DNA of 64,000 nt, taken from the NCBI RefSeq assembly GCF_000247815.1, contig NC_021674.1, positions 77,211,343-77,275,342 on the forward strand, written 5' to 3'. The first letter of the stretch is position 1; every line of letters starts with the position of its first letter. The notes under the pieces were generated by a model. That model saw nothing but the letters and a program-made list of their open reading frames with translations, ran no database searches and was not told the DNA's origin. Shown here piece after piece: positions 1-17,800 of this stretch. Both the position numbers and the translations under genes were made by a program. The DNA is from Ficedula albicollis (taxonomy: Eukaryota; Chordata; Aves; Passeriformes; Muscicapidae).

Positions 1-559
1 AGAAAATAAATGAATTTACATACTGTCAGGACATACTGCAGGATGCCACTGTAGATAGTTTTAATTACCGAATCCAACGCTCAGTCAATAGGCAGGGAAA
101 TTCTGTTACAGCCATTCAAATTTTGCTGGTTTTATGCCAGCAAGAAATACAGCCCAAGTCCCCATTCCACCTAAATTTCTGCAGTAGGTAGGGACATGTA
201 GTATAGAAAGAGAATTACAAGTTCATTAGGCAATACTACCTTTACATCTCTAAGATCAAATAGTTATAAGAAAGAGCTGCAGGCCATGCCTGAATGTTAT
301 TTTGCTTCTCTCCAGGCCCTGTAAGATCTTATTTTCTTTTTGTGCTCTACTGTACTGATGAAAAGACAAATCTCTTGCCACCTTTTCTTTTTTTTGTTTA
401 GAAGAAAAAAAAAAAAAAAAGGAAATAAAGGAAATTTCTAGTGCCACCTATTGGTGTGATTTGAAAACAAGAAGCAAATTGGCTCACCACGTGTTGGACA
501 GAAAGTGGAAAATATAACCTCTTGAGTACCAAAGGAGGAAATAAATTTGTCCACAATGA
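1..559. other. Non-coding AT-rich unique DNA
   Basis: Unique-looking AT-rich sequence with no gene seen. It contains a 16-base A run at 405-420 just after a short T-rich stretch. The only open frames are short and arise from the A/T tracts. It leads directly into the T22-G108 junction. Confidence 0.6.
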
Positions 560-4152
<3,593 letters not shown>

Positions 4153-4308
4153 ACTGGCGTATAATGCAACAGGAAGAGTAGTCTAGATAATTGGAATCAA
4201 GCTTTTGCAATAAATTCCAATGCTTTTGATACTGACATATAATGCAACAGGAAGAGTAGTCTAGATAATTGGAATCAAGCTTTTGTAATAAATTCCAATG
4301 CTTTTGAA
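4153..4308. repeat. 78-bp direct tandem duplication
   Basis: Two head-to-tail copies (4153-4230 and 4231-4308) share the core ATAATGCAACAGGAAGAG and the following AATTCCAATGCTTTTGA. They differ at only a few positions, such as GGCGT/GACAT near the start and one C/T change near 4208/4286. There is no coding content. This is an ordinary small segmental tandem duplication, old enough to have acquired a few substitutions. Confidence 0.93.
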
Positions 4309-4863
4309 GGTATACATGTGGAAATATATGCCATGATATAAGCTATGTGGAGATGAGTGAGTATTGGCTTCACATTGTTATAAACAGGTCTGTGTACCTG
4401 GACCACAAAGCAAAATTAACATGTTCCAGAGGATGAAACAGCTTTTATATTGTTGCAATAGTTAAAACTTTACTCCTTTATTTGCCTTCCACAAAAATAA
4501 TAAACAATTGTATGGGGTTTCCACCAGGCAAATTACAGTTAGAAAGGTTCTAAAGTGCTCTAACAGCAGAGACATCCTCTGCAGGGACCTTAAGCTGAGA
4601 GTAATTTTTGCAGTCAATTCCCACTCTGAGTAGAGAGGCCAAGATTTGGTACAGACAGTTTTCACTGCTGCAGTTTGCTTCCAGATTCATAAAGTTCTAG
4701 TACAATCCTAATAGTAGGTGTAGAACTAAAACTGAGTCGAGACTAGGTATTTTTTTAATGTACAGAGAGCTCATATACACTAAATGGGGAAGGAGAACTA
4801 CCATGCTTCCAAATAATACATGGGTTTTAACTTTCTAATAGTTTTTCCAATGAAGGTTCAATT
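4309..4863. other. Non-coding unique DNA
   Basis: AT-rich, with no repeat family recognised. A 67-codon minus-strand frame (4462-4665) has no identifiable domain and is treated as chance. Confidence 0.55.
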
Positions 4864-5253
<390 letters not shown>

Positions 5254-7197
5254 ACCTCTTTTTTTTTAAAAAAAAGGGTGTTTCAAAAGCATCAAAAGGC
5301 AAAAATCCTGTGGGAAAATTATACTTCATCCCATAACTTCCTTTGTTGCTAAATAGAACCTTAAATCTCTTCAGTGCCTTTAAAAGGAGCTTTGCTTCTC
5401 AGATGCATTAAACCCACCCACTTCCTCTCCATATACCATTGTCATTCCCTTTGAGGCTTGTTTCCTTGTTTGTCCTTTTCAAATGGTAGCATTTCTAAAA
5501 AGGATCTTTCAAAGATGTTGTACTCAAGCCTTGATAGAAAAGAATCTTCTGACTGATACAGCTGCCCATGCTTCTTTCACTCTTTTTGAAAAGGAATCAA
5601 AAAAATAACAGATATTAAGCTACCAGAATGGACTTTTTTTCAAAGCATCTTCTTTGTTCCCCTCCAACAGTTTAAAAAGAGGATGATGTTCTCCAGGCAA
5701 GACATTCCTCCCACTGAAGCTGACAGGAACTGTGTTTTTAAAACAGAAGTAGAAGTTGTCCTAGACTGGTTTGTACAGCTCAAGGATGTATTGTATAACT
5801 ATATAGCCCAAGAAAGAATTATGCAAAACTTCATGGGCAATAATAGGAAAATACTGGGTTTTTTTACAATTTAGAAATGGAAATAATTTTATGCATATAC
5901 CACCTACTGTATTGTAGATAAAAGCCTCAAACTTCCATGTATATACTTGCAGGTCATAGGCTGGATTTGTAGCTCAGGTAAAGCAGTGTAAATCAAGAAT
6001 AATTCCATTAAGGTAATTAAGTTAGTGCACCAGTATAAGCCCAGAAGAAGTGTGTGGAGATTGAAACTCTGTAATTGCATTTGTTTCCAGAACAGACAGA
6101 GCATCATCGATATTTAATAGGACATTGTTCAATAAATTACTACCAAATGAAACACTGCAAAAAAAAGAGAAGATTACAAGATATAAATCAGTGTAAACCT
6201 GTTTTAATAACAATTTTTATTAATTTAAACTTTGCCTTAAATATATGGAGGCTCAAAATCCCTAATAACTAGCACAATCTGATATTGTCAGATTCTCAAT
6301 TCATGAGAAAAATGAAGCCAAGAAAACTCATACAATTTAATAAATGAGTGAAAATGCAAAGATTTTAAAATTTATTTGGTTTTTGCTTATTTGGATTTAT
6401 AAAAACTTTTTATGATCTTAATATTCAAAAATTCATTTAACCAGGTAGTTTTGAAGTTCCAAGGGGAACTTGTATAAATATGGAGTGACTTTATCCCCAT
6501 CTATGGATTCCTTGTAAGTTAACCCTAAAGGATTTGAGTGTCCAAGGTTAAAGAGAAATTGATCAGGAAAAAAGCCTAAAGAGAGAGTAAATGATAAAAA
6601 GAGATCACTGAAACAGCATGCTGTTCCAAACTTCTGTTACTGAAATGGATGTGCATTTCTGATCAACCAGGGAGCACCAAATTATTTTCTGCAATATGTT
6701 CAACTCTAATAAATCTAAATGCTGGTTTAACTTAGAAAGAAAATCTAGAATTTTTTAGTCTAGAAAGTAAATTTTTTCTTGGTGAATTATGAGATTAGGG
6801 CAATTTATACTTTACATACTTTTTGCTTTTTACTTTTATTTATTTAGAAATTGACTGTGAGTTCCTTATTTATCAGTAAAATGCTTAACAAAGAAACACA
6901 ATAACAAATGAGGTTTATCTCAAAATAATTAAATAATCAGAAATATTATTGCTTACTAAGAATTTTACCAGAATCTTAATAATTTCTGCAATATGCTTCA
7001 AAAACACTAGCCCAGTTTTGAATTGTAATTTTTGATTACAATTGGCAAATACTTTGAACCTTCTATTTTTTAAAGCCTCCCTCTTCTTGAATATTCTTTG
7101 CTTTTCAGTAAGTAGTCATTGATGCAATTTTACATTGCCTTTTTCTGTCCCTTGTTAATTAACTATTTCTCATTCTTTTTTAAATGAGTTGTTTGTT
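5254..7197. other. Non-coding AT-rich unique DNA
   Basis: No gene or repeat family is recognised. Short frames of 60-67 codons at 5683-6272 occur on both strands of the same DNA and are not credible genes. The 6300-7190 part is especially AT-rich, with many TTTA/AAAT words. Confidence 0.55.
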
Positions 7198-7420
7198 TCG
7201 AATAATTTTGTTGTATGACTTTAGTTTTTATCTCTGTCAACTTCTAGATTAAGGGATCAAACTAAGGAGAAACTTTTGGATTAAGGGATAAATTAAGGTA
7301 TAGTTTGAATAATTTTGTTGTATTATATTTTGACTTTAGTTTATATCTCTGTCAACTTCTAGATTAAGGGATCAAACTAAGGAGAAACTTTTGGATTAAG
7401 GGATAAATTAAGGTATAGTT
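7198..7420. repeat. About 107/115-bp direct tandem duplication
   Basis: Copy 1 (about 7198-7305) and copy 2 (about 7306-7420) share GAATAATTTTGTTGTAT, TCTCTGTCAACTTCTAGAT and TTGGATTAAGGGATAAATT. Copy 2 carries an 8-base insertion (ATTATATT-like) after GTTGT and a T/A difference in TTTAGTTTTTAT versus TTTAGTTTATAT. The remainder appears identical. No coding content. Confidence 0.92.
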
Positions 7421-10400
7421 ACTTGAGCAATTAAATCAGCAAGGTAGCAAAATATGTAGATTTACTAGCTTTGGTTCTTTGACTTATTTCAAGACTAAAG
7501 GTGAATGGGTTAAAGGAAGGGAAATATTATCTTTGTGTTATCTTAACCCCTGGATTTATTAGAAAGATAACCTGCCATTGGAGAAAATTTAAAGTAACAT
7601 CATGACATTCTAATTTGCACCATCTGTTAATAGTTGCCAATTCCCTAACATGTCAAATGTGAAGGGCTGAGAGGATGGAACAAAGATGGATATGCTTCGT
7701 GCATGCCAATCAGTTTTCTTTGTAATAGGGGGAAAGCAAAGTATCTGAAAAAGAGTGTACTTCAGGAGCAAAAACAAAAATAAGAGCATGAACTACTAAA
7801 TTGTCACAAAACAAGGTGGAGAAAGGAACATCTGTCTCCCCATAATTTGTTACAGCAGCCACAGAACATTTCTGTACTTTGTACTTTTCCTCAAGGATGA
7901 TATTTAATAAAACAGAGCCCATGAAAACAAGACATGTTTTTTCTTAGTCCTCAAAATATTTCCTTGAGTATACGAGTTTAACTCTTCTATTAAAGGATGT
8001 GCCTGGACAGCCAAGCTTCTTCTTGGGTCAGCATAACTGGAATTGATGCTATCAAGGTTGTACTTATTTATAAGGCTTCCCTACTACCAATCTCCCTTGT
8101 TAAACAGATGGAGCCAGATGAATCAGTCAGGTAAATCAAATGAAACAACTTTTAAGTGCAATAAAAATATGAGGATCCCTGTAAATTCAGGTGTATTTGT
8201 TGTCTTCATCTTATTTTCTCAGGCTGTGAACAGACGCTGAAGAGGTCTGTAATTCCAGATGTTACTTTTCTCAGCTGGACAGTACAGTATTAAGCCCAGC
8301 TAATGTACTAGCTCCCACTAACACATCCTAATCTGTTTTAAATATAAATCATCTGAGTTATTCTGAAGAGTTTAATAGGAAGCACTCCCATCCTTCTTTC
8401 TATCTGCACAATTGAGAGGGTAGGACCTCTGACGAGTGAGCACTAAGGAGCGTGTTTGGGCCATTCTACTTGTAAGAACGAACTTTAATCTTCTCTCTGT
8501 TCACCCTAAACCTATACTCTGAGCAGCAGGAGCAGCTAGTATGATTATTAATGCTATTTAAAAAAAAATCCTATGAAGAGCATTTTTGCCAGCCAAAATT
8601 TTTGACATTTTCTAAAGGAACTCAAATTTAGTTCTCCTAAACAAGTGAGATAGTTCCTCAGTATGCCTGTGGCTTTTGTAAGTTGCTAAAAGTGATATAT
8701 TAGACTTGAAAGGAAAGAAACATACAGATTATTCATATTTTAAAAACAAAATAATCCTTTGGATCTTTCCTGTTTCCTGGTATTAATACATGTAAATGGT
8801 TTTGTTTCTATATACAAACATATATAAAGACTCTAGCTATATTGCAGAGAATTAGGCTGATTATATTAATACAGAAACAAAACCAGATTAAGTTGCTAAA
8901 GTTGTTTTTATATTCCTATATGATCAACACAAGTTATAGAAAAGAGAAGATCCTTTATTCTCCTGTATCTGTTTTTCTTGTTCTATATCTGTAGGAGGAA
9001 CTCTAGTTAAAAAAGTTTCACAACTAATATCATGTAAATACAGTAAGAAATGTGTAAACTTATGAAAAATAATCATGTTAACATCTTAAGAGAGTCTTGT
9101 AATGGGAAAGATATGAAAACCTTTCTTATACCTGAAGACGGTCAATATGCAAGCAACCACTGTCAGTTGAAGGTGAAAGAAAATGTATTGTTTCTGTTTA
9201 CTTCCCCTTGGTAGAGTTTAAATTGTTTCAAGATGAAAGAGTTTTTGTGGGAGTTGAGCTGATTTAAATCTGTTTGCTCTGCTGCTGCTCTTTTTATAGC
9301 GTCTGCAACACTAGCTTCTGCTTAAGTAACTGTTTGCTGAAGGACAGTAGACCACCAGCTAATCTCAGAAAGAACAAAGAAAGATACTGTATAATCAATA
9401 TTCAGATAGAAATTTATTGATTCTCAGCTTTTTGTTCCTGCCATTGACTAGAGCAACTGTCCAATACCTGCAGCCAGACCACTAAAATTATGATAATCTC
9501 ACAAGTTAATTAGGGAGGGATTCATTCCATATTTAGAGAAGAGGCTTTCAGGAAGATGTCATTATGCTCTTCAAAACACTATAAACTCACTTATATGGAC
9601 ACAATCTCCTCTTAATACCTTCACAAAATGAATAAGTAAGGAGGAATTTAAATTAAGGTCTTACAAAATTTACTCATATGGATTGTGTCAATATACACTT
9701 CCACTTGTACCAAATACCAGATGTTTTTCCTAATAAAAAACCATCATTGTTCCATTTGTGGACTCTGTCTCTCTAAAAACAGCAGTACCTACCTCACCAG
9801 CCAGTCACCAAATCAACATGAAGGTCTGAGTATCTCAAAGATTTTGCAAAAATAGTTACAGCAGAAACTGTTTGAGCATTCACAAAAACCCCAGTGATTA
9901 TGTTTCTTTTCTCTTATTCAATTCACATTATAAATAAAGATAAATGAAGACTCTGTTTGTTGTTAAGGTTCTCATTTTTGAAAGGTCAACTGCTGATAAA
10001 ATACAAGAATCAGAGAGTGAAACTAACTAGTCCATAGCATTCAGGAGCTTGAACGGGAGGAGGAGACAGATTTTATTTAAATCAAAGGAGAAAAATCATC
10101 TGAATCATATAAGAAACTCAAAAGTGCAGGAAGACAAATCTTTTATTGTTCCAAATCTAAATGGGTAAATAAATGACGTAGCGAAATATGGGAATGAAAA
10201 CAGATCAAATACAAACAGAAAATGGAATATATAGGTACAAACTGAAATTAAAAAAAAAAAAAAAAGAAACACAAAAACTGGAAAGGTTTGACTTCTATGC
10301 TTCCTATATATTCTTTGTGCTTCGAGCTGTAAGAAACTGCTTCAATCCCATAAATAAAAAGGATTAGAATAGAAGAATGTGTGGCAATATGCAGCAAGAC

Positions 10401-10668
10401 TAGGAGGATACCTATTTAAATTAATATTTTCCTCATTTTTCCATGAATCTGATGATGATGATGTACATGAAAACACCATTAAGGTGGTGAGTGTGTGAAT
10501 AGTGATTATTATCCATTATAATAGATATTACTGCAACTAGGATAGATGGAAAATATGAACATTTTAAAGTATCCAAAGCAGAGGAGCAAAGTATTTTTCT
10601 TCCAGAATTCAGAGCAAAATGAAACGTAGAATTGCAGACTTCACAGCCATTACAAAAGTTTTGCAATA
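7421..10668. other. Non-coding AT-rich unique DNA
   Basis: No gene is supported. A 16-base A run lies at 10250-10265 and a short GAT repeat near 10451-10460. Frames of 65-77 codons (for example 8043-8240 plus and 10433-10666 minus) are unsupported by any motif. No interspersed repeat is recognised. Confidence 0.55.
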
Positions 10669-10772
10669 TTTTTTTTATTTTTGTGGGGTTTTTGTTTGTT
10701 TGTTTGTTTGTTTGTTTTGTTTTTGTGGGGTTTTTTTATTATTTTGGGGTTTTTTGTTTCCTGGGTTGTTTA
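10669..10772. repeat. T/G-rich low-complexity patch with a (GTTT)n core
   Basis: About 100 bases made almost only of T and G, including a GTTT tetranucleotide core (about 10690-10717) and three GGGG blocks separated by T-rich spacers. The spacers are too long and uneven for a classical quadruplex motif. Simple repeat; no gene. Confidence 0.85.
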
Positions 10773-12687
10773 ATATCAGTGAAGAATAGAAGATAAGGTG
10801 TGAAAAGGAGGGCAGAATGACAACCCATTAGTCTGATAAATAATAATATTCAAGGCTTCTTCTGAAAGGCATTTTGAAAGCAAGAATAAGATATTGCCAG
10901 TCTAACCTGATAGAATGCATTGAAGAATGATTGATTTTCTAGATGGGAAAAGAGAACAATCTTATCCGTCTGATACCACACAGGAATTGTTAGTTAAGAA
11001 GAGGAGAAAAAAAGGATTAATCTGGGAATTATAAAGTAGGGAAGGGAGTAAAGGAGTGGTGACAATAGGATTAAAGTACAGGGATGAGCTCAGGTAGAGG
11101 GAGGCTGCAACTACAGTTCCTCAGTGATTGGTCTCTTGAGTGGTTTCGTTAATATTTTTTTTAATAACCTTGCAAGAAATATCATACTGAATTAAATGAA
11201 ATATGTAGCTTGTTAAGAAAATTGGGATATCATGCAGAAAAAAATGGGATGATCCTGAGTACTGGAAAAATAAAAGAAGAATGAAATTCAATATTAAGAA
11301 ATATATGGTTGTATATTAAGGAATTAACACTAACATTTTTTCTCAGTAAATCAAAAATTCATTATTTGGAAATGACTGAGGAAAAAATTCTGTCTCTACA
11401 TGTCACAGACAACTATATACCATCAGGACAGCATGACCATGAAAAAGAAAAATGTGATCCTACAAAGTATCATTTGGAGTGTTTTCAGAGGAGACAGGCA
11501 GGAATCAATGACATTGCACAAAGCAAAAGTGAAATGTCATGAAAAACAATGTATGTAATTCTGATCACATACAAACAAAAAAAGACTATACTAAAGCTGG
11601 AATAGGTTGGAGAAAAGTGCATAAGATCAGGACAAAACCTTCTTAAAAAAAGAAATAAGTTGTTATTGGGTATTTATTAATTTACTCATAGAAAAGAAGG
11701 CCAAGAAGGACTGAAAACATACACAAGGTGTGATCCCAAAAAAAAAAAAAAAAGTTAAACTCTCTAAGTGATAATGATTGAGAATTTAAACAAAACAAAA
11801 TACAATTTGCCAGGCCATGAATAGACATAGGCAAGAAAGGCAAATAAGATTTCTGCCATAAGAACAATGATTTATCTACAGAAAGAGCACAATCCCAAAA
11901 AAAGTTTGACCTATTTTTAAAGTGGAATTTGTTTAATTCATCAAAATTATTATGTGTTATAGAAACCTGTAATATCACAAGCTGAACTACATTTGATTGA
12001 TTTCATCCTGGTCCTATGTTCTTAAGTGTTTGCTGACTTACCAGTGAGACAAACTTATTACCAGCTCATGTAAATCAAAATTACAGATTTCAGCTGTTAG
12101 TCTTTCTGCCAGAGAAAATCCCTAATCAACATCAGCAGCACATGCTATTTATAAGTATTTTTTTAAAATAGATGTTGCATGTCATTTGGAGTTGGAAATC
12201 TTTGTTATGTTAGAACATCTCAAATTTTTATTTATATAATTTTTAAAAATACAAAGGCTTTTATTTGTCTGCATTCAGTGCCATTCTGCTATTTTATGCC
12301 CCTTCCAATTCCTAAAAAGTAGGTGTATAGGGTTGGTTACTAATTGGCAGGCTTGCAGGTGTGAAGATTCTGTCACAACATTCCAGGGACTTCAGTTAGA
12401 GCTATGTATGACCCTTTGGGAAGATAGGAACCACCTTCTTTCTAAGGGGATAAAACTTCTGTATCTAACCCTGAAGGGCTGCAAGATATTGAATTCATAG
12501 TCTTTCTTATATTTAAGGCAGAGTGCATTTTGAAAGGAAGTATGGGAGAAAGAAGGAAGAAATTCTCTTGCAGTTATTGCTTGAAGTGACTCTGAGTTCG
12601 AGAATGGCAGAAATAATCCATGAAGAAATGATACAATGCAGGAGCGAATAAAACATACATTGTATTAGCTTAATATATTACAGACCT
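10773..12687. other. Non-coding AT-rich unique DNA
   Basis: No gene or repeat family is recognised. A 16-base A run is at 11738-11753. A 98-codon minus-strand frame (11682-11978) depends on that A run for its phenylalanine block and is discounted. A 77-codon plus-strand frame (11309-11542) has no motif. Confidence 0.55.
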
Positions 12688-14837
12688 CCACAATCAGGAC
12701 ATAGATAAATTCATGACATGTTTATCACTCACAGAGTTGAATTAACAGTCTATTCAGTGGAAGAAAACTGGTTTTAGACTTTGTGAATTCATGGGGACAG
12801 TGTGACAAAACATTCAGATATCTGTAGGTAGTTAGACCATAAGGACTGAAAAAGAAAATCTTAACTTCAAAAAATTTTCAAAAGAGAAAGCTGACTGTGT
12901 AAAAAAACAGTAAGATCTCTATTAAATAGAAAATAAAATCAAGCAAGTCAAACAAAAAGGTAAATTAAAAAGGCAAAACAAAGCACTGTAAAATGCGATT
13001 CCCCTCTATTGATGCTTCAGTATAAACTGAAGAGGAATCCAGCTGTCTAATAGAGCTGATGAAGGACTTCTTTAAAAGTGTGAAGAATTGGTTCTTGCAG
13101 GGGGAAGTTTCAGAGATACCTGAATTCCCTGCATCTGCAGTGGTATGAGGTGATGTCTCTGGAGGCTTGGAGAGCAATATATTGCATGCTGCACTTCAAA
13201 TCCTACTGCAGGTGAGAGAGATTTTGGTGGCAATGTTCTACCTACCAATATTCTTTATTGGCAACACACACACAAAAAGACGCCTCCTTCTGTCATGTCA
13301 TCCTGAAATTAGGATTTAGCTCTCTTCACTCGTTTTCCTGAGAATTCAGGAACAAAGGGGAAACATTAATTGCCTTCATCATTTGGGATCTGTCTTGCTC
13401 GTGGCTGCCTCTGCCAAAGTGCTGGCCCTTCATTCTCAAAGTTAGAGGTGGGGGCAGCCTTAAAAGATGAAGCAGCACACCAGTCCCAGAGTAGGGACAA
13501 TGATTTCTTTCTCATCTAGTTCCCCTCTTACCAGATAAATACCAGTCTTTCTTTGCTCTTGCCCTGTGACTTTTAACTGCCTGATTGTGAACAAGCTGAG
13601 TGTTGCAAAACACAGACCCGAGAGCTTGGGCGCTTTGTCAGCATGTAAGTGTTCCATCCCCTCTTGTTGAGTAGCTTAGGACCTAGAACAAGATTCTACC
13701 ACTGGTCTATGTCAACCCTTTATAGCAAAAAAAAAAACCAACAAAAAACCCAATCAACAGACCCACAATCAGGACATAGATAAATTCATGACATGTTTAT
13801 CACTCACAGAGTTGAATTAACAGTCTATTCAGTGGAAGAAAACTGGTTTTAGACTTTGTGAATTCATGGGGACAGTGTGACAAAACATTCAGATATCTGT
13901 AGGTAGTTAGACCATAAGGACTGAAAAAGAAAATCTTAACTTCAAAAAATTTTCAAAAGAGAAAGCTGACTGTGTAAAAAAACAGTAAGATCTCTATTAA
14001 ATAGAAAATAAAATCAAGCAAGTCAAACAAAAAGGTAAATTAAAAAGGCAAAACAAAGCACTGTAAAATGCGATTCCCCTCTATTGATGCTTCAGTATAA
14101 ACTGAAGAGGAATCCAGCTGTCTAATAGAGCTGATGAAGGACTTCTTTAAAAGTGTGAAGAATTGGTTCTTGCAGGGGGAAGTTTCAGAGATACCTGAAT
14201 TCCCTGCATCTGCAGTGGTATGAGGTGATGTCTCTGGAGGCTTGGAGAGCAATATATTGCATGCTGCACTTCAAATCCTACTGCAGGTGAGAGAGATTTT
14301 GGTGGCAATGTTCTACCTACCAATATTCTTTATTGGCAACACACACACAAAAAGACGCCTCCTTCTGTCATGTCATCCTGAAATTAGGATTTAGCTCTCT
14401 TCACTCGTTTTCCTGAGAATTCAGGAACAAAGGGGAAACATTAATTGCCTTCATCATTTGGGATCTGTCTTGCTCGTGGCTGCCTCTGCCAAAGTGCTGG
14501 CCCTTCATTCTCAAAGTTAGAGGTGGGGGCAGCCTTAAAAGATGAAGCAGCACACCAGTCCCAGAGTAGGGACAATGATTTCTTTCTCATCTAGTTCCCC
14601 TCTTACCAGATAAATACCAGTCTTTCTTTGCTCTTGCCCTGTGACTTTTAACTGCCTGATTGTGAACAAGCTGAGTGTTGCAAAACACAGACCCGAGAGC
14701 TTGGGCGCTTTGTCAGCATGTAAGTGTTCCATCCCCTCTTGTTGAGTAGCTTAGGACCTAGAACAAGATTCTACCACTGGTCTATGTCAACCCTTTATAG
14801 CAAAAAAAAAAACCAACAAAAAACCCAATCAACAGAC
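12688..14837. repeat. 1,075-bp direct tandem duplication, apparently identical copies
   Basis: Copy 1 spans 12688-13762 and copy 2 spans 13763-14837, at a constant offset of 1,075 bases with no substitution or indel seen on reading. Every short frame in copy 1 recurs identically in copy 2, for example the 70-codon minus-strand frames at 12965-13177 and 14040-14252. The unit ends in an A/C-rich tract (A11, then CCAACAAAAAACCCAATC). The ends share a short CAGAC homology: CAGACC precedes copy 1 and ACAGAC closes copy 2. No domain is recognisable in the frames. Identity this high over 1 kb means either a very recent duplication or a false duplication made by the assembler. Confidence 0.96.
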
Positions 14838-17800
14838 AGAACGCCGTAGGATGCTAAATATAATCTCATAGTTTGTATCTGTCAAGCTTGTCTGAAGGTT
14901 TTGGCAGAGTTCAGGTGTCTATTTGCACTGCCCGGTGTGAATGCAATTCCCATACCTGGGCAATTAAAATTGAGTACCCAGGGGGCCTTAATCTGAGAAT
15001 GAAAATACTATATTTAAATGTCTTAGGAATTCAACTATTTCAAAAAGTACAAGAGTATTGGATTTCTTTTAGGGACTATAATGGGTTTAAGGCAGAGTCT
15101 ATCTCACTTTGAATTCCTAGACTTGGATTTTCAAAAAAACTGCAAAAAGGTGCACACTAAGAATGGATTTTAAAAGTGAGTTGAAAGGTTGCCTGTTTCT
15201 TGCACATTAACAAAGACGTGTAAATAGACTTTATTCACTTTAGAAACAACAGAATTTTATTTAATATTATTTTCTCTTTCATTAAGAAAAATATGAAATT
15301 GTGTATCTTTACTTCTGTACATGTAAATAATGATACACTTTTATGGCATAAGTTTAAGAGCCAAATAACCTATACAATTTATTTACTATACAGTTAAGAG
15401 CAATCCACTTTAATAACTTCTATTTTTAAATACAAGGCAACTAGGAATGGATTAATGAGGCCTAATACTATGAAAAGAAAATTAATGATACATGTTGAGA
15501 TAATACTTCACAATACAAGCCAGCAGGGGACTATTCTCCATTAGAAGCCTGAGTTCTGTGAAGATTCAATGATGCAAGTGAAAGCATTATAGTACTAGCA
15601 GATAGTTACAGTTTGCAGAACTGTGGAAATTCTGTTTTCTTACAGGATATTATCGACAGATATTGGAAAACTTACCCAAACACCTTTGGTCCTGCTGAAA
15701 CCCCTGAGACAATCATCTTTCCCAAACATCAAAACAATAATATGCAAGGTTACGAGAAGAATAACAAAATTGTCAGAAACATGGAATTCCTGCACTAAAT
15801 GAAATTAATAGAGCCTATTCTAGTAGGTCTCAACCTTGTAAAGAGTTCACATTCCTACGTTTCGTTGTGTGAATAGCCATATTGATTTCATATTCAAAAA
15901 TCTTCATAGGATTAAGGTTTAAATTGGGGTCAGATGTCTCTGGTCACTTCTGTTGCCCTTCTTGAACTCCAAGGCCCTTCTCACATACTCAAAATTAGAT
16001 GTTTGCAAGGTCAGAGTCTCAGTCTGGAAACAACGAAAGTAAAAGCAGATACAATAGAGAAGGAATTTTGTATGGTAGAATGATTAAAAAAAAAAAAAAA
16101 GTTGCATTTTATATCCAGTTAAGAAGATGCTTACACTGAGTTGCATAAAACAAGTTGGTGAATGGTCTCTCGGGGACATATTTCCTGATACCAGTTTGGA
16201 TTCTGTCTCACTAGATTTAGAAAAGGAAATTAGGATAGGCTTGTAGCAGAGATTTACATTCTAGTCTTCAGGCATATGACTACTTAATAAGTTCAATGAC
16301 TCCAAATTCTATACAGCATATGCAGTTGTATATGTTTCACACATCCAAAGTAATCAGGGCACCTAAAAGACGACACAAAGCCAAAATGAAGTGGATAGAT
16401 CTCTGGCAGCCTGAACCTCTGATTGCTGGTCTTGCTTATTTCCACATTGTTGGGTAGGATTTTGACTTCCTTCCTTGCCCAAGCTCTGGTGTTGCTCCAT
16501 TATTGGCTTTATGAAGGAGCTTCTGTGCACTGATCAGTCCCTTTTATTGTCTAATTTTTCTGTATATATATAGAGTTGAGGTCATGCAAGAAAGTGTCCA
16601 ACAAGTACCAGAAGCTTTTGAAGGAAATCGTAGGAACATCTGACCACAGGGAAGAAAACAGAGCACAAAATTTTCCAGTTATGGACTTGGAATATCATAA
16701 AACTCTTGAAGAGCCCTATTTCATCAGAAACTCCTAAAAGATATACTCCTCCAAGGACATAAGAATCACAATCGTTCAGCTTTCAGAAATATTCACAGGT
16801 GTTGGATTAAGCATGAACATTAAGATTGGTGTCTTTAATACAGACATTTTCCCTCCTCTGCTTTCTTTATCTCACTTAAAGTACTCAAAATATAGCCAGG
16901 AATATATAATTCCCACTCCCTGCTTTCCCTTTCTCTTCCCCCTTTACTAAAGCAGTATAAACAATCATCTACTCTGTAAATGGAAACCACCTGGTTAAAG
17001 AGGGGGGAGCACTTACATTTCTACCTGATGAAGCAGTTTCACTCTTTCTGGATCATTTGTATTCCCTCAAGAAGGGGGGGATCCCACATTCCAGGGGAGA
17101 GCTCTTACTGGCAGGCTGGCAAATTGTTCTGCTCTACTTCTGGCTCCTTGGTTATTCAATTATTTCCTGGTAAATGAGACAGAAGAGGCTGAGAAACTCC
17201 CATCCTGGAATACCTTATCAGTGATGCCCCTAGGCAGTTTGGGTTCAGTCACAAGAAAACTCAAAATTTAGCTCCTTCACATCTCACCAACCACTGAATT
17301 GTCCCTTTAACATTACAGCAGCTTTGCCTTTCTTACATTCTGGCCACACAGTGGATCTATCCAGGTAAAACTGTTCTGGAAATACTGTTTTATTAATCAA
17401 GCTGAGATTTAAGCAGGATCTTGGCACCTCACTCTTTAAAGCTAAATGTATTAAACTATTGTGCATGCCAGGATTAAGTGGCTAGGAGAACTTCACTAAT
17501 AGGAATTTAGGTGCTCAAGGGCTTAGACATTGGCTCCTGCAGTAAGTCATGAGGTGGAGGCTTGTGAAACCCAGTAGTGCTATGGAGAAAGGTGTGCTTT
17601 ACTACACAGGTATGAAATCCTTGTAGTGTGCTTCAGTGTTTCATCTGGAGAGTAACCTCTTGTCTCAGGAGTAAAATTAATAGAACACAATATTGCCTCC
17701 TATTTTTAGGCAAATTATATCTAATAATCAAATAGAGATGACAGGTATGACTGAGTTCAGCTTTCTACTTTCTTTAGCTAGTGTACATACAAGAACTGCT

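Noticed and set aside
4153..4308. CRISPR-like direct repeats
   Set aside because: Only two copies, directly abutting with no spacers, in vertebrate DNA. The same holds for the other tandem duplications.
10669..10772. G-quadruplex promoter element
   Set aside because: Only three GGGG blocks were seen and the spacers are long; a simple T/G-rich repeat explains it.
12965..14732. Repeated identical frames of 70 and 65 codons as a gene pair
   Set aside because: They are identical only because the whole 1,075-bp block is duplicated. There is no motif, and the frames are ordinary chance frames.
15613..15798. Possible exon after a TTTTCTTACAG acceptor-like site
   Set aside because: One splice-like word is common by chance; no donor, no matching protein and no neighbouring exon found.
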